This document shows positions 32,852 to 41,842 of a DNA stretch of 64,000 nt, one piece after another. The notes below the pieces were generated by a model. The model was not told where the DNA came from and searched no databases. It worked only from the letters and a program-made list of their open reading frames with translations. The stretch covers positions 1 to 64,000 of the forward strand of contig JASFHH010000005.1 in assembly GCA_050123335.1 (NCBI GenBank), read 5' to 3'. Every line of letters begins with the position of its first letter. Positions within the stretch are counted from its first letter, which is position 1. The stretch is from JASFHF01 sp050123335. Lineage in GTDB: Bacteria > Pseudomonadota > Gammaproteobacteria > UBA12402. A program made the position numbers and the translations under genes.

Positions 32852-33208
32852 TGGTGGAGGCGGCGGGAATCGAACCCGCGTCCGCGAACTCTCCGCCATC
32901 GGTTCTACATGCGTAGCTAATCATTAAATTTCATTATTTGCTGCCCGATTAGCAGGGATCACAAATAACTAGCCTAAGTTAAATTTAGCGGTATTGCCTT
33001 AGGCGCACTTTACCGCGAGCTTATGAAATATGACCATCAGATTCAAGCGCATAAGCACACTTGGGTGATGGGCTGTGCCTGTTTAAGCGGCGACAGCGTA
33101 AAGTTCGTCGTTTGCGACTACTTTGTTGCAGCATGATTTACGAGGTTAAGCTACGTCCTCGGCATGCCCCTTTGGTTTTGCAATCCACGTCGAAGCCGGG
33201 TCGCCCCC
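32852..33208 (-). ncRNA. ssrA: Transfer-messenger RNA
   Basis: The 5' end GGGGGCGACCCGGCTTCGACG and the 3' tRNA-like end with T-arm GGTTCGATTCC and encoded CCA bracket 357 nt. The tag frame (33115 down to 33083) reads ANDELYAVAA followed by TAA, close to the common ANDENYALAA. tmRNA rescues stalled ribosomes with SmpB, whose gene lies 51 bp upstream. Its 3' end is duplicated at 21338 and partly at 22475, so it has served as an integration site. Confidence 0.97.
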
Positions 33209-33259
33209 AAATAAGGAATTCTGTGTAATTATAGCTTATTTTAAGAAAATTGCTATGGT

Positions 33260-33730
33260 TCAATGCCTTTTAAGTGCTTGTTCTTGCTGGCGTTTCCAGT
33301 CGCGGTCTTTGATGGTTTTGCGTTTATCGAACTGTTTTTTACCCTTGGCCAGGCCAATCTCGCACTTGACGCGGCCGTGTTTCCAGTATAAAGCTAAAGC
33401 GACTATGGTATAGCCTTTACGTTCAACGGCGCCGTATAGTTTATTCAATTCTTCTTGATTCAGCAGTAGTTTGCGGGTGCGGGTTGGATCTGGTTGTATA
33501 TGAGTCGAAGCGCTGCCTAGCGGAGTAATATGACAGCCAATCAAAAAAGCCTCACCTTTTTTGAGCACAACATAACTATCCCGCAAATGCACTTTTCCAG
33601 CGCGCAAGCTCTTAACTTCCCAGCCTTCTAAAACTAATCCAGCCTCAAAGCGTTGCTCGATAAAATAATCATGCTTAGCTTTTTTGTTAATTGTAATAGT
33701 TGCTGGCGATGTTTTTTTCGTTTTGCTCAT
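33260..33730 (-). CDS. smpB: SsrA-binding protein SmpB
   Basis: The 156-residue protein has the OB-fold signature FIEQRFEAGLVLEGWEVKSL, GKVHLRDSYV and the HITPLGSAS loop. The basic tail KKQFDKRKTIKDRDWKRQQ follows. SmpB loads tmRNA into stalled ribosomes. It is transcribed in the same direction as ssrA just downstream. Confidence 0.98.
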   Translation of the reverse strand: MSKTKKTSPATITINKKAKHDYFIEQRFEAGLVLEGWEVKSLRAGKVHLRDSYVVLKKGEAFLIGCHITPLGSASTHIQPDPTRTRKLLLNQEELNKLYGAVERKGYTIVALALYWKHGRVKCEIGLAKGKKQFDKRKTIKDRDWKRQQEQALKRH

Positions 33731-33781
33731 GTTTGAAGTATAATAGCAGAGTAATTAAATCTCAATGTATAAGGACAATTA

Positions 33782-34768
33782 ATGAAAATTTCCGAAGGTG
33801 GTTTGATCGAAAATTTACGGCAACACTTTCAAGCGAAAGTGCCTGATGATATTGTCGGCATCGGCGACGATTGCGCGGTGATCCCACAAAAAGAAAATAA
33901 ATCGTTATTAATTACCACGGATTTATTAATTGATGGAACGCATTTTTTGCGTGATAAAATTGCAGCACTTGATTTAGGTTATAAATCTATCGCCGTAAAT
34001 TTAAGTGATATTGCGGCAATGGGCGGCACACCAAAATATGCATTTTTATCGGTAGCGTTACCACAGGATATTCCTAGTGATTGGCTGGAAAATTTTATTG
34101 CAGGAATAAATTCCATTTTAACTGAGCACCAAGTGTTATTATTAGGTGGTGATACTTCTAAAGCAAAGGAAAGTATTTTTATTAATGTCGTAATTATTGG
34201 TGAAGCAGAACAAGGAAAAATAAAATATCGTTCTGGTGCGAAACCGGATGATATAATTTGTGTTACTGGTAATCTTGGAGATTCAAAGGCAGGGCTTGAA
34301 TGTATTTTGCAAAATCATTGCGATAATAATTTAGCCAAAAAATTGTTGCGTCAACATTATCGTCCGCAGCCGCAAATTAGTGAGGGATTATTTTTAGCGC
34401 AATATTCGGGAACGCATGCGATGTTGGATGTTTCGGATGGCATAAATATAGATTTAGTACATATGCAGGAAGCCTCAAATTGTGGAGCGAAAATAGATTT
34501 AGAGAAATTACCAGTTTCTGAGAATTTATTACAATTTGCAGAGGAGTTTGATGCAAATGCCTTTGAAATGGCTGCGATTGGTGGCGAAGATTATTGTTTG
34601 TTAGCAGCAATAGAAAAAAATTCATTTAAAGACATTGCGCGAGAGTTTCAAAACAAATTTAAGCGTGCATTAATACCGATTGGTGAAATTACTAAAGAAA
34701 AAGAATTTAAATATTTTTTACATGGCAAAGAACATAAATTATTTTTAAAAAGCTTTGAGCATTTTTGA
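33782..34768 (+). CDS. thiL: Thiamine-monophosphate kinase
   Basis: ThiL phosphorylates thiamine monophosphate to thiamine diphosphate, the last step of the pathway served by thiMED at 61-63 kb. The 328-residue protein has DDIVGIGDDCAVI, TTDLLIDGTHF, AVNLSDIAAMGGTP and GGDTSK of the AIR synthase-like fold. Its ATG at 33782 is eight bases before the next in-line feature of rlmB at the far end: only 8 bp separates the two genes, suggesting an operon. Confidence 0.97.
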   Translation: MKISEGGLIENLRQHFQAKVPDDIVGIGDDCAVIPQKENKSLLITTDLLIDGTHFLRDKIAALDLGYKSIAVNLSDIAAMGGTPKYAFLSVALPQDIPSDWLENFIAGINSILTEHQVLLLGGDTSKAKESIFINVVIIGEAEQGKIKYRSGAKPDDIICVTGNLGDSKAGLECILQNHCDNNLAKKLLRQHYRPQPQISEGLFLAQYSGTHAMLDVSDGINIDLVHMQEASNCGAKIDLEKLPVSENLLQFAEEFDANAFEMAAIGGEDYCLLAAIEKNSFKDIAREFQNKFKRALIPIGEITKEKEFKYFLHGKEHKLFLKSFEHF

Positions 34769-34776
34769 GGGTTTAG

Positions 34777-35523
34777 ATGAAAAATTTTATTTATGGAATA
34801 CACGCAATCGAAGCCGCTTTAAAAAAGTTACGAACCAATGTGCAGAAAATTTTTATGCAGCAAAATCGTAATGATAAACGTGCGCAAAAAATTTTGCAGT
34901 TAGCAAAAGAACATAAAGTTGCAATAAGTTTTGTTTCACCAGCCGAGCTGCAAAACTTGGTTAAAGATACGTGTCACCAAGGAATTGTTGCGCAAATTCA
35001 GCTAGCCGCAAAAACCAGCGAACATGATTTAGATGAATTATTGGATGAGTTAACTGAGCCGGCATTTTTGCTGATTCTTGATGGGGTGCAGGACCCACAT
35101 AATTTAGGTGCATGTTTGCGTTCGGCTGAAGCAGCGGGAGTGCAAGCTGTTATTGCACCAAAAGATCGTGCGGTTGGTTTAACTTCGACAGTATATAAAA
35201 TTGCTAGCGGTGCGGCTGAAACAATTCCGTTTATTCAGGTAACTAATTTAGCTAGAACGATGCGTAAATTAAAAGACCAAGGAATTTGGTTAATGGGAGC
35301 TGACGAACAAGGTGAAGAAAATTTATTTAACGCTGATTTATCAGGATCGATTGCGATTGTGATGGGTGCAGAAGGAAAAGGTTTACGCCGTTTGACCAAA
35401 GAACATTGTGATCAGTTGCTGCATATTCCGATGGCGGGATCAGTTGCCAGTCTTAATGTTTCGGTTGCCACCGGAATTTTTTTGTTTGAAGTAGTGCGGC
35501 AGCGATTGTTAGTTAAACATTAA
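34777..35523 (+). CDS. rlmB: 23S rRNA (guanosine-2'-O)-methyltransferase RlmB
   Basis: The 248-residue SPOUT methyltransferase modifies G2251 of 23S rRNA in E. coli. It has the N-terminal substrate-binding domain (YGIHAIEAALKK) and the knot motifs DPHNLGACLRSAEAAG, VMGAEGKGLRR and IPMAGSVASLNVSVATGI. It overlaps the convergent ychF by 11 bp. Confidence 0.95.
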   Translation: MKNFIYGIHAIEAALKKLRTNVQKIFMQQNRNDKRAQKILQLAKEHKVAISFVSPAELQNLVKDTCHQGIVAQIQLAAKTSEHDLDELLDELTEPAFLLILDGVQDPHNLGACLRSAEAAGVQAVIAPKDRAVGLTSTVYKIASGAAETIPFIQVTNLARTMRKLKDQGIWLMGADEQGEENLFNADLSGSIAIVMGAEGKGLRRLTKEHCDQLLHIPMAGSVASLNVSVATGIFLFEVVRQRLLVKH

Positions 35524-36607
35524 ATCTAAAATGCATTACATCGCCATCTTGCACAATATAATCTTTACCTTCAAGCCGTAAGCGGCCGGCATCACGTGCG
35601 CCATGTTCGCCGTGATATTTAATATAATCATCAAACGCAATTACTTCAGCGCGAATAAATCCTTTTTCAAAATCAGTGTGAATTTTTCCTGCAGCTTGTG
35701 GTGCGGTTGAGCCTTTTTTTACTGTCCAGGCGCGAACTTCTTTAGGACCGGCAGTAAAAAAAGTTTGTAAACCAAGTAATTCATAACCGGCGCGAATCAC
35801 ACGGTTTAGTCCTGGTTCTTTTAAGCCGACATCTGCTAAAAATTCTTGCTTTTCTTCATCATTTAATTCAACTAATTCTGCTTCAAGTGCTGCGCAAATT
35901 GCAACAACTTGTGCGTTTTCCTGCGCGGCTAATTGAGTAACTTGATCTAAATAAGGATTATTTTGCAGTCCATCTTCATTTACATTGGCAATGTATAAAG
36001 TTGGTTTTGCAGTTAGTAATTGTAATTGTTTTAAAATAATTTTTTGTTCGTCATTTTCTAAAGGTAACATGCGAATTGGTTTGCCGGCATCAAGATGTGC
36101 GTACACCGTTTGTAAAAATTCATGTTCGGCAATGGCTTTTTTATTGCCGCTTTTAGCATTTTTACCGACTTTGTTTAAAGCTTTATTTATTGTGTCCAAA
36201 TCAGCCAGCATTAATTCGGTGTTAATTACTTCAATATCATCAAGTGGTGCAATTTTGCCAGCAACATGGACAATGTTAGGGTTTTCAAAACAACGCACAA
36301 CATGTGCAATTGCATCTACTTCGCGAATATTTGCTAAGAATTTATTACCAAGGCCTTCACCTTTCGCCGCGCCTTTAACTAAACCTGCAATATCTACAAA
36401 TCTAATACTGGTTGGAATGATTTTGGCAGGATTTGCGATATCAGCTAACTGCTGTAGGCGTGCGTCAGGTACCGGAACAACGCCAACGTTTGGCTCAATA
36501 GTGCAGAATGGAAAATTTTCCGCTGCAATACTTGCTTTAGTTAGCACATTGAACAAAGTTGATTTGCCTACATTTGGTAAGCCTACAATGCCGCATTCGA
36601 ATCCCAT
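35513..36607 (-). CDS. ychF: Redox-regulated ATPase YchF (Obg family)
   Basis: The 364-residue protein has the P-loop GLPNVGKSTLFN, switch regions (FVDIAGLVKGAAKGEGLGN) and an altered G4 motif NVNE in place of NKxD, the hallmark of ATP rather than GTP preference. The C-terminal TGS domain ends GDVMHFRFNV. YchF associates with ribosomes and responds to oxidative stress. Confidence 0.98.
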   Translation of the reverse strand: MGFECGIVGLPNVGKSTLFNVLTKASIAAENFPFCTIEPNVGVVPVPDARLQQLADIANPAKIIPTSIRFVDIAGLVKGAAKGEGLGNKFLANIREVDAIAHVVRCFENPNIVHVAGKIAPLDDIEVINTELMLADLDTINKALNKVGKNAKSGNKKAIAEHEFLQTVYAHLDAGKPIRMLPLENDEQKIILKQLQLLTAKPTLYIANVNEDGLQNNPYLDQVTQLAAQENAQVVAICAALEAELVELNDEEKQEFLADVGLKEPGLNRVIRAGYELLGLQTFFTAGPKEVRAWTVKKGSTAPQAAGKIHTDFEKGFIRAEVIAFDDYIKYHGEHGARDAGRLRLEGKDYIVQDGDVMHFRFNV

Positions 36608-36648
36608 AATTTGTCCTCTAAATTAACGACTGCATTCTAGCTTAATTG

Positions 36649-37050
36649 TCAGTTCAGATTAATTTGGATATTCTGAGGAGAAAGAAAGCTGTTTGGATAT
36701 GCCTCTACACAGTTATTCTCAGGCTTATTACTAAAAAATAGTGATAATAGTAGTGGTGTATTGACTTCTTGTGTGTGAAAGCTCTTAAGCGTAAATCCGT
36801 TGTTGTACAGCATCTGATTGATCATCATCATGTAGAACTGTGCTCCTTTTTCATCAGATAATTGAGTTTGAAAAGTAACATTGAATATATAATCATCACA
36901 TTCTTTTATAGAAAAATGTTTTACATCATTATCAATATCATCGCAATCGCAAGTAAATATGTCTTTTAGTTTTTCAACTATTTCGAAAGAGTTACAAGTA
37001 TCGTCAATGTGAGATTCTTTAATTTGCATATATATGTTATAAGTACTCAT
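36649..37050 (-). CDS. Small orphan protein
   Basis: This acidic 133-residue protein is of no recognised family. Alternating hydrophobic residues (HFSIKECDDYIFNVTFQTQL) suggest a small alpha/beta fold. An AAAAGGAAAAAAAC site precedes the ATG. It sits next to the candidate effector at 37402 on the other strand, and may also be an effector, but no PmrA-type box was found. Confidence 0.65.
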   Translation of the reverse strand: MSTYNIYMQIKESHIDDTCNSFEIVEKLKDIFTCDCDDIDNDVKHFSIKECDDYIFNVTFQTQLSDEKGAQFYMMMINQMLYNNGFTLKSFHTQEVNTPLLLSLFFSNKPENNCVEAYPNSFLSPQNIQINLN

Positions 37051-37169
37051 GTTTTTTTCCTTTTAGTAAGTGTTTTGTTATTATTATGCTGTTTATTGAT
37101 GTTTCTTGTTTAAGTGACAAATATTATCATTTCGTTTTGATTATAACAATTATTATTTGAGGCAAGCTT

Positions 37170-37216
37170 AAATATTTCGGGGTTGTTTACATAAATCAAA
37201 TAATCGAGACATCTTT
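37170..37216. repeat. Degenerate copy of the maeA start region
   Basis: These 47 bases match 37872-37918 (the maeA Shine-Dalgarno and first codons) at 41 of 47 positions. The copy codes for a broken IETSF-like start. Together the two copies flank a 702-bp segment carrying the CAAX-box gene. The rest of 37051-37401 holds three AAAAAAGCGC-type tandem units (37290-37320) and the promoter. Confidence 0.75.
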
Positions 37217-37324
37217 CTAACTTAATTGATTGTAATTCGCGATAAATTTGTTATGCTTATAACCTTCAGCAATAAAATCATATGCTTATAAAAAAGCGCA
37301 AAAAAGCGCAAAAAAGTGCACGGT

Positions 37325-37357
37325 CTTAAGTTTTCCTTAATAATTACAGTCTATAAT
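37325..37357 (+). promoter_or_regulatory. PmrA-type promoter of the 37402 gene
   Basis: CTTAAG, five bases, CTTAAT is a perfect YTTAAK-N5-YTTAAK box, with TATAAT at 37352-37357. Spacing is identical to the copies at 889, 40788 and 56986. It lies 44 bp before the start codon. Confidence 0.85.
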
Positions 37358-37401
37358 TTACACGAAACAGATTTTTTTGTATTAAACTTGGAGAGGTAAT
37401 T

Positions 37402-37815
37402 ATGAGTTATACTAAAAATAATAAGTGGTCATCATTATTTAAAGAAGTGGATGAAGTGTTAGAAGTAGGGAAAAGTTTAAAGAAAGAGATTTTGAATCTT
37501 TTAAAGCAGCCAATACCAAAAGAGATTCATAAAGTAGGTGCATTTCAGAAGTTTATTGAAAAAGAGGAAAATAGAAAAAGGATAGTTCGTGTAGCATATT
37601 TCGATGAAGATTTATGTGGAGAATTTCTTAAAAAAACGAATATTTATATCGAGAGGGCTGAGAAATTAGCTAAGATGAATAAATATGATGGTTGTGTTTA
37701 TGTGTCTAATCGTTACTTGAGTCATCTTCAGCCTTTACAAAAAGATTTGGGAAGAATACTAGATAATTATAGAAAGCTAGAGAGACAATATAACAATCCT
37801 TGTTCTATTTTATAA
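37402..37815 (+). CDS. Candidate effector with C-terminal CAAX box
   Basis: The 137-residue protein is mostly helical (SLFKEVDEVLEVGKSLKKEI, YIERAEKLAKMNK, LQKDLGRILDNYRKLERQY) and matches no family I know. The last four residues are CSIL, a CAAX motif whose terminal Leu favours geranylgeranylation in eukaryotic cells. Several Legionella effectors are lipidated by the host in this way. With its perfect PmrA-type promoter this is the strongest effector candidate in the window. TTGGAGAGGTAATT precedes the ATG. The flanking copies of the maeA start indicate insertion next to maeA. Confidence 0.85.
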   Translation: MSYTKNNKWSSLFKEVDEVLEVGKSLKKEILNLLKQPIPKEIHKVGAFQKFIEKEENRKRIVRVAYFDEDLCGEFLKKTNIYIERAEKLAKMNKYDGCVYVSNRYLSHLQPLQKDLGRILDNYRKLERQYNNPCSIL

Positions 37816-37892
37816 AACCAAAATACTACCAAATTCAAATCTAACATGTTATAACCTTGAAATAAATTCATAAATATTTCGAGGTTTTTTAC

Positions 37893-39503
37893 ATGAATCA
37901 CATAGTCGAAACATCTTTATTTGGTGACGATTTGCTTAGGTCGCCAGTTTTGAATAAAGGTACAGCATTTACTGCTGAAGAGCGTGAAACTTTCAATTTA
38001 TTAGGCAAGTTGCCGCCAAAAATAGAAACTTTAACTGAGCAGGTAACACGTGCTTATCAGCAGTTTCAAAATCAGCCTTCTGAATTAGCCAAGTATACTT
38101 TTCTTAATGATTTGCATGATCGTAATGAAACTTTATTTTATAAATTAGTTGGTGATCATTTGACGGAAATGATGCCGATTATATATACGCCGGTAGTGGG
38201 TGAGGCAGTGCAAGAATTTAGTGCGGAATATCGTCGGCCGCGCGGCTTATTTATTTCTTATCCTGATAAGGATAAGATTGCGCAGATTCTTGCAAATGTG
38301 TCTGATGATATTGATATTGTACTGGTTACCGATAGTGAAGCTATTTTAGGACTTGGTGATCAAGGCGTCGGCGGAATTAATATTTGTATTGGCAAATTGG
38401 CAGTTTATACATTGTGTGCTGGTTTGAATCCTCATAAAGCTTTACCAGTAGTTTTAGATGTTGGGACTAATAATCAAGCATTGTTAAATGATCCTTGCTA
38501 TTTAGGCTGGAAGCATCCGCGAATCACAGGTTCTGAATATGATGATTTTATTGATACGTTTGTAAGAGCGGTGCAAAAACGGTTTCCAAATGTGTTTTTG
38601 CATTGGGAGGATTTTGCGCGTGACACTGCCAGGGAAAATTTACTACGTTATCGTAGCAAAATGTGCACGTTTAATGATGATATGCAAGGAACAGGTGCGG
38701 TGGTATTAGCTGCTTTATTAACGGCGACCAAAAGATTAGATCAAAAGTTGTCTGAGCAAAAGATTGTGTTTTTTGGTGCCGGTACTTCTGCTACGGGGAT
38801 TGCTGATCAAATTTGTGATGCAATGGTGCGCGAAGGTATTTCAATACAAGAAGCGCGCGATAAAGTTTATCTGTTGGGCAGGCGTGGATTAATTACTGAA
38901 AATTTGGACAATGTTACTTCTTTTCAAAAAGTATATGCAAAAGATTTAGCTAACATGGATTTGCTGGAAGTAGTGCAAAAAGTGAAACCGACCGTTTTAA
39001 TCGGAGTGTCTACAGTTGGCGGTGCTTTTAGCGAAGATATAGTCAAAGCTATGGCAGATAATGTGACGCACCCAATCATCTTTCCATTATCAAATCCGAC
39101 TGCAAAGTCTGAGGCAATCCCTGCTGATATTGCACAATGGACTAATGGTAAAGCGTTGGTGGCGACAGGCAGTCCTTTTGATGGTGTTTCGCAATGTAAT
39201 AATGCATTTGTCTTTCCTGGCATTGGTTTGGGCGTGATTGCAGTAAAAGCTAGGCGTTTGACTTCTGAGATGATTTGGGCTGGTTGTTGTGCGTTGACCA
39301 AATGTGTGCCAACAACACAAGATATTGCTGCACCTTTATTGCCCGGATTGGAAGATATTCAAGCAGTGAGCAGCAAAGTTGCTGCTGCAGTGGCTAAACA
39401 AGCGATTATTGATGGGGTGGCTCCGCAGATTGATATTGAGCAGGCGGTTTTTGACGCTATTTGGCGGCCAAAATATGTACCATATCAGCTAATAAAAAAA
39501 TAA
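37893..39503 (+). CDS. maeA: NAD-dependent malic enzyme
   Basis: The 536-residue protein decarboxylates malate to pyruvate with NAD+. It shows the malic-enzyme motifs YTPVVGEAVQEFS, the DSEAILGLGDQGVGGINI block, FNDDMQGTGAVVLAALL and the Rossmann GAGTSATGIAD. The NPTAKSEA and GSPFDGV segments complete the set. ATG at 37893 follows a purine-rich GAGG site. Confidence 0.97.
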   Translation: MNHIVETSLFGDDLLRSPVLNKGTAFTAEERETFNLLGKLPPKIETLTEQVTRAYQQFQNQPSELAKYTFLNDLHDRNETLFYKLVGDHLTEMMPIIYTPVVGEAVQEFSAEYRRPRGLFISYPDKDKIAQILANVSDDIDIVLVTDSEAILGLGDQGVGGINICIGKLAVYTLCAGLNPHKALPVVLDVGTNNQALLNDPCYLGWKHPRITGSEYDDFIDTFVRAVQKRFPNVFLHWEDFARDTARENLLRYRSKMCTFNDDMQGTGAVVLAALLTATKRLDQKLSEQKIVFFGAGTSATGIADQICDAMVREGISIQEARDKVYLLGRRGLITENLDNVTSFQKVYAKDLANMDLLEVVQKVKPTVLIGVSTVGGAFSEDIVKAMADNVTHPIIFPLSNPTAKSEAIPADIAQWTNGKALVATGSPFDGVSQCNNAFVFPGIGLGVIAVKARRLTSEMIWAGCCALTKCVPTTQDIAAPLLPGLEDIQAVSSKVAAAVAKQAIIDGVAPQIDIEQAVFDAIWRPKYVPYQLIKK

Positions 39504-39603
39504 TAAAAAATTCTTTGTAAAAACCAGAAAAATTATGTATAACAATAATAGACGTTGTTTAATTCATGAAGAATAACCGCAATATATCAGAGGAGCTGAA
39601 GCA

Positions 39604-39798
39604 ATGTACGACCATAAGTTAATGGATGATTTTCTGTCTGAATTTGAAATCAAATGCAAAGAAGTTGGTGATAACAAACACAAAGTCGATTACAACAAAA
39701 ACAAACCAAAAATGACCTCTTTAGAAGCACGCCGAGCAGTTGAAGAGTTGTTAGATCTTAAGCATTATATTGACGATATTTACGACGAAGTTTATTAG
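39604..39798 (+). CDS. Stand-alone version of the HicB C-terminal extension
   Basis: This 64-residue protein ends KPKMTSLEARRAVEELLDLKH, then YIDDIYDEVY. The block matches the extension of the HicB at 8760-9302 (KTKMTSAQMRRAVEELLSLKH) at most positions. A GAGGAG site before the ATG supports translation. It may be a separate partner or antitoxin remnant; its function is unknown. Confidence 0.7.
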   Translation: MYDHKLMDDFLSEFEIKCKEVGDNKHKVDYNKNKPKMTSLEARRAVEELLDLKHYIDDIYDEVY

Positions 39799-39864
39799 TG
39801 TTACATTTCTTTTCTTATTAAGTAATTCTGCTAAACTTTATGTTTTTAAACATAAGGTTTATCT

Positions 39865-40302
39865 ATGATCGCTTTATTACAGCGCGTTATTCATGCTAGT
39901 GTAAAAGTTGAAAGTAAAATTGTTGGTACGATTGATTCTGGTTTATTAGTTTTTATTGGAGTAGAGCGGGAAGATCAGGAAAAAAATGCTGATCGATTGC
40001 TTGAACGAGTTTTAGGTTATCGCATTTTTGGTGATGCTGATGACAAGATGAATTTAAGTGTGCAGGATGTTAAAGGCGGTTTATTGTTAGTGCCGCAATT
40101 TACACTTGCCGCTGATACTAAAAAAGGCATGAGACCGAGTTTTACTTCTGCAGCACCACCCGAGCAAGGTCATAAATTATTTCGTTATCTGCTGAATCAA
40201 GCTAAACAGCGTCATCATTTTGTTGCCGCTGGTCAATTTGGTGCGCATATGCAAGTTGATTTGTGTAACGATGGGCCAGTTACGTTTCTGTTGAGAGGGT
40301 GA
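39865..40302 (+). CDS. dtd: D-aminoacyl-tRNA deacylase
   Basis: The 145-residue enzyme removes D-amino acids (and glycine) from mischarged tRNA. Family motifs are LLVPQFTLAADTKKGMRPSF, where the usual SQ is PQ, and NDGPVTFLL at the C-terminus with the Gly-cisPro-type loop. Length equals that of E. coli Dtd. Confidence 0.96.
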   Translation: MIALLQRVIHASVKVESKIVGTIDSGLLVFIGVEREDQEKNADRLLERVLGYRIFGDADDKMNLSVQDVKGGLLLVPQFTLAADTKKGMRPSFTSAAPPEQGHKLFRYLLNQAKQRHHFVAAGQFGAHMQVDLCNDGPVTFLLRG

Positions 40303-40312
40303 TTTAAGAAAT

Positions 40313-40522
40313 GTGCATAAGGTTTTTGAGTCTATGGGATTAACACCAATACAGGTTATTACCATGTTATATAAATACATTGAACGAGAGCGAAAAATAT
40401 CGTTCAGCTTATCTATTCCTAATGAAAAAACTGCCAAAGCTATTAGAGAAGCTAAGGCAGGAAAAGGTTTAATTAAGAGTGGTAGTTTGGATGAACTATT
40501 TGATAAGTGGGAGATTGAATAA
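40313..40522 (+). pseudogene. N-terminally truncated RelB/DinJ antitoxin
   Basis: The frame encodes KVFESMGLTPIQVITMLYKY and the PF-type continuation ISFSLSIPNEKTAKAI, the DinJ/RelB pattern. The first 15-20 residues that form the DNA-binding ribbon are missing. The toxin gene that follows is also broken. Confidence 0.75.
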
Positions 40523-40525
40523 ATT

Positions 40526-40719
40526 ATGCTGAATATTTTAAGGAAAAAACAGTTTGATAGAGATGTCAAACTTGCTAAAAAAGGCATAAGGATATGAAAA
40601 AGCTAAAAAATGTATTAATACATCTGGTGCGTCAAAATCATCTTTCATCACGATATAAATGCCATCGTTTGCGCGGTGAATTTTTTGGGTGTTGGGAATC
40701 ACTCCTTCTAATTAACTTA
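40526..40719 (+). pseudogene. YafQ-like toxin with frameshift
   Basis: ATG 40526 opens MLNILRKKQFDRDVKLAKKG, the YafQ N-terminus, then stops. In another frame DMKKLKNVLIHLV, SSRYKCHRLRGEFFGCWE continues the family pattern and then ends without the catalytic C-terminus. With the truncated antitoxin it is a decayed toxin-antitoxin module. Confidence 0.75.
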
Positions 40720-40787
40720 ACCATAAGTCTTTGATTTTTGATTAGGGAAATTAATTTTTTTCGTTTTTTTTCCAGAAAATGATATTA

Positions 40788-40820
40788 CTTAAGCTTTTCT
40801 TAATATTGATATACTATTAT
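40788..40820 (+). promoter_or_regulatory. PmrA-type promoter of the 40862 gene
   Basis: CTTAAG, five bases, CTTAAT is a perfect YTTAAK-N5-YTTAAK box, with TATTAT at 40815-40820. The spacing is identical to the other three copies. Confidence 0.85.
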
Positions 40821-40861
40821 TAATAATAGTAAAGTTATTATTATGATGATGGGGGTGTAGC

Positions 40862-41842
40862 ATGAAAAAACAATTCGAAATAATAGCTGTAAATATATGC
40901 CAAGAGTTAGCGCAAGGCAACAACCGATATTTAATAAAAAATATGCAAATGATTTTTAAAACAGTTGGCAAAACTGTTAATTTAACTGATTTATCAAATC
41001 AATTTAGAATAAAAATGCAAGCACCTGAGCCCAAGTACATATCCAAAAAGATAGAAAAATTCACTGATAGAAACCTACGGATAGAAACTATAAATCGTAA
41101 TTTACTGCATAATATTCAAATGCCAGTTGCTTCTCCGTTGGTACCTATACTGAAAGAGTATAATAAAAAACTTAAAACTAATGAAGGGTTTCGAAATCAC
41201 CCTGAACTCAATAAAAAAGGAACTGAGCCGGTAATTTTGTATATTAAAGAAGTAATAAAAATAGGTAAGCGCCAAGAAAGTTTGAGACCTTTAAGAAATG
41301 AGCTAGAGGCTTTGAGAGAAGCTATAGGTAACGGTGCTTCTTATCTGCTATCTATAAGAAAAAATCTTTCAGCCCCAAAACTAGTTCAATCTGCAAAAAT
41401 AAAGAAATTAGATCAAGCTTATACAAGTTTGATGGAAATTACATCAGATATCAAAATGTCATTAAAAAAAGAAAGAGCTACTAAAAAAGAATTAACAGGG
41501 GTATTAAAGAATTCATGGAATAAATTTTGCGAAGTCACTAAAGAAGCTTTTGTTGGGTCAGAAAAAAATTCAAATGATGCAGTTAAAAAAAATAGCTTAC
41601 GTAAAGTAATTCGTTTGAAGGTTATCAAAAAAACTTTTATCGAAAAAGTGTTGGATACATTAAAATGGTTATTAGGTGGGAGAAAAGCCAGGAAGTATTT
41701 TGTAGATGTGCGCAAAAACAGCTATTCATATAATCATAGTCGTAATTATTTCTATAAGAAAGCTGAACAATTACAGAAACAGGTTTTTAAAAACCAAGAT
41801 GTAGAAAAGCAAACCTCAACTTTAGCTATTATTTCAGGCTAA
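40862..41842 (+). CDS. Orphan basic helical protein, candidate type IV effector
   Basis: The 326-residue, Lys-rich protein is predicted mostly helical, with coiled-coil-like stretches such as SLRPLRNELEALREAIGNGA and KLDQAYTSLMEITSDIKMSL. No signal peptide or membrane span is clear, and I do not recognise a family. A GGGGGTG site precedes the ATG. The perfect PmrA-type promoter and location between a decayed toxin module and tRNA-Val argue for an acquired effector. Confidence 0.8.
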   Translation: MKKQFEIIAVNICQELAQGNNRYLIKNMQMIFKTVGKTVNLTDLSNQFRIKMQAPEPKYISKKIEKFTDRNLRIETINRNLLHNIQMPVASPLVPILKEYNKKLKTNEGFRNHPELNKKGTEPVILYIKEVIKIGKRQESLRPLRNELEALREAIGNGASYLLSIRKNLSAPKLVQSAKIKKLDQAYTSLMEITSDIKMSLKKERATKKELTGVLKNSWNKFCEVTKEAFVGSEKNSNDAVKKNSLRKVIRLKVIKKTFIEKVLDTLKWLLGGRKARKYFVDVRKNSYSYNHSRNYFYKKAEQLQKQVFKNQDVEKQTSTLAIISG

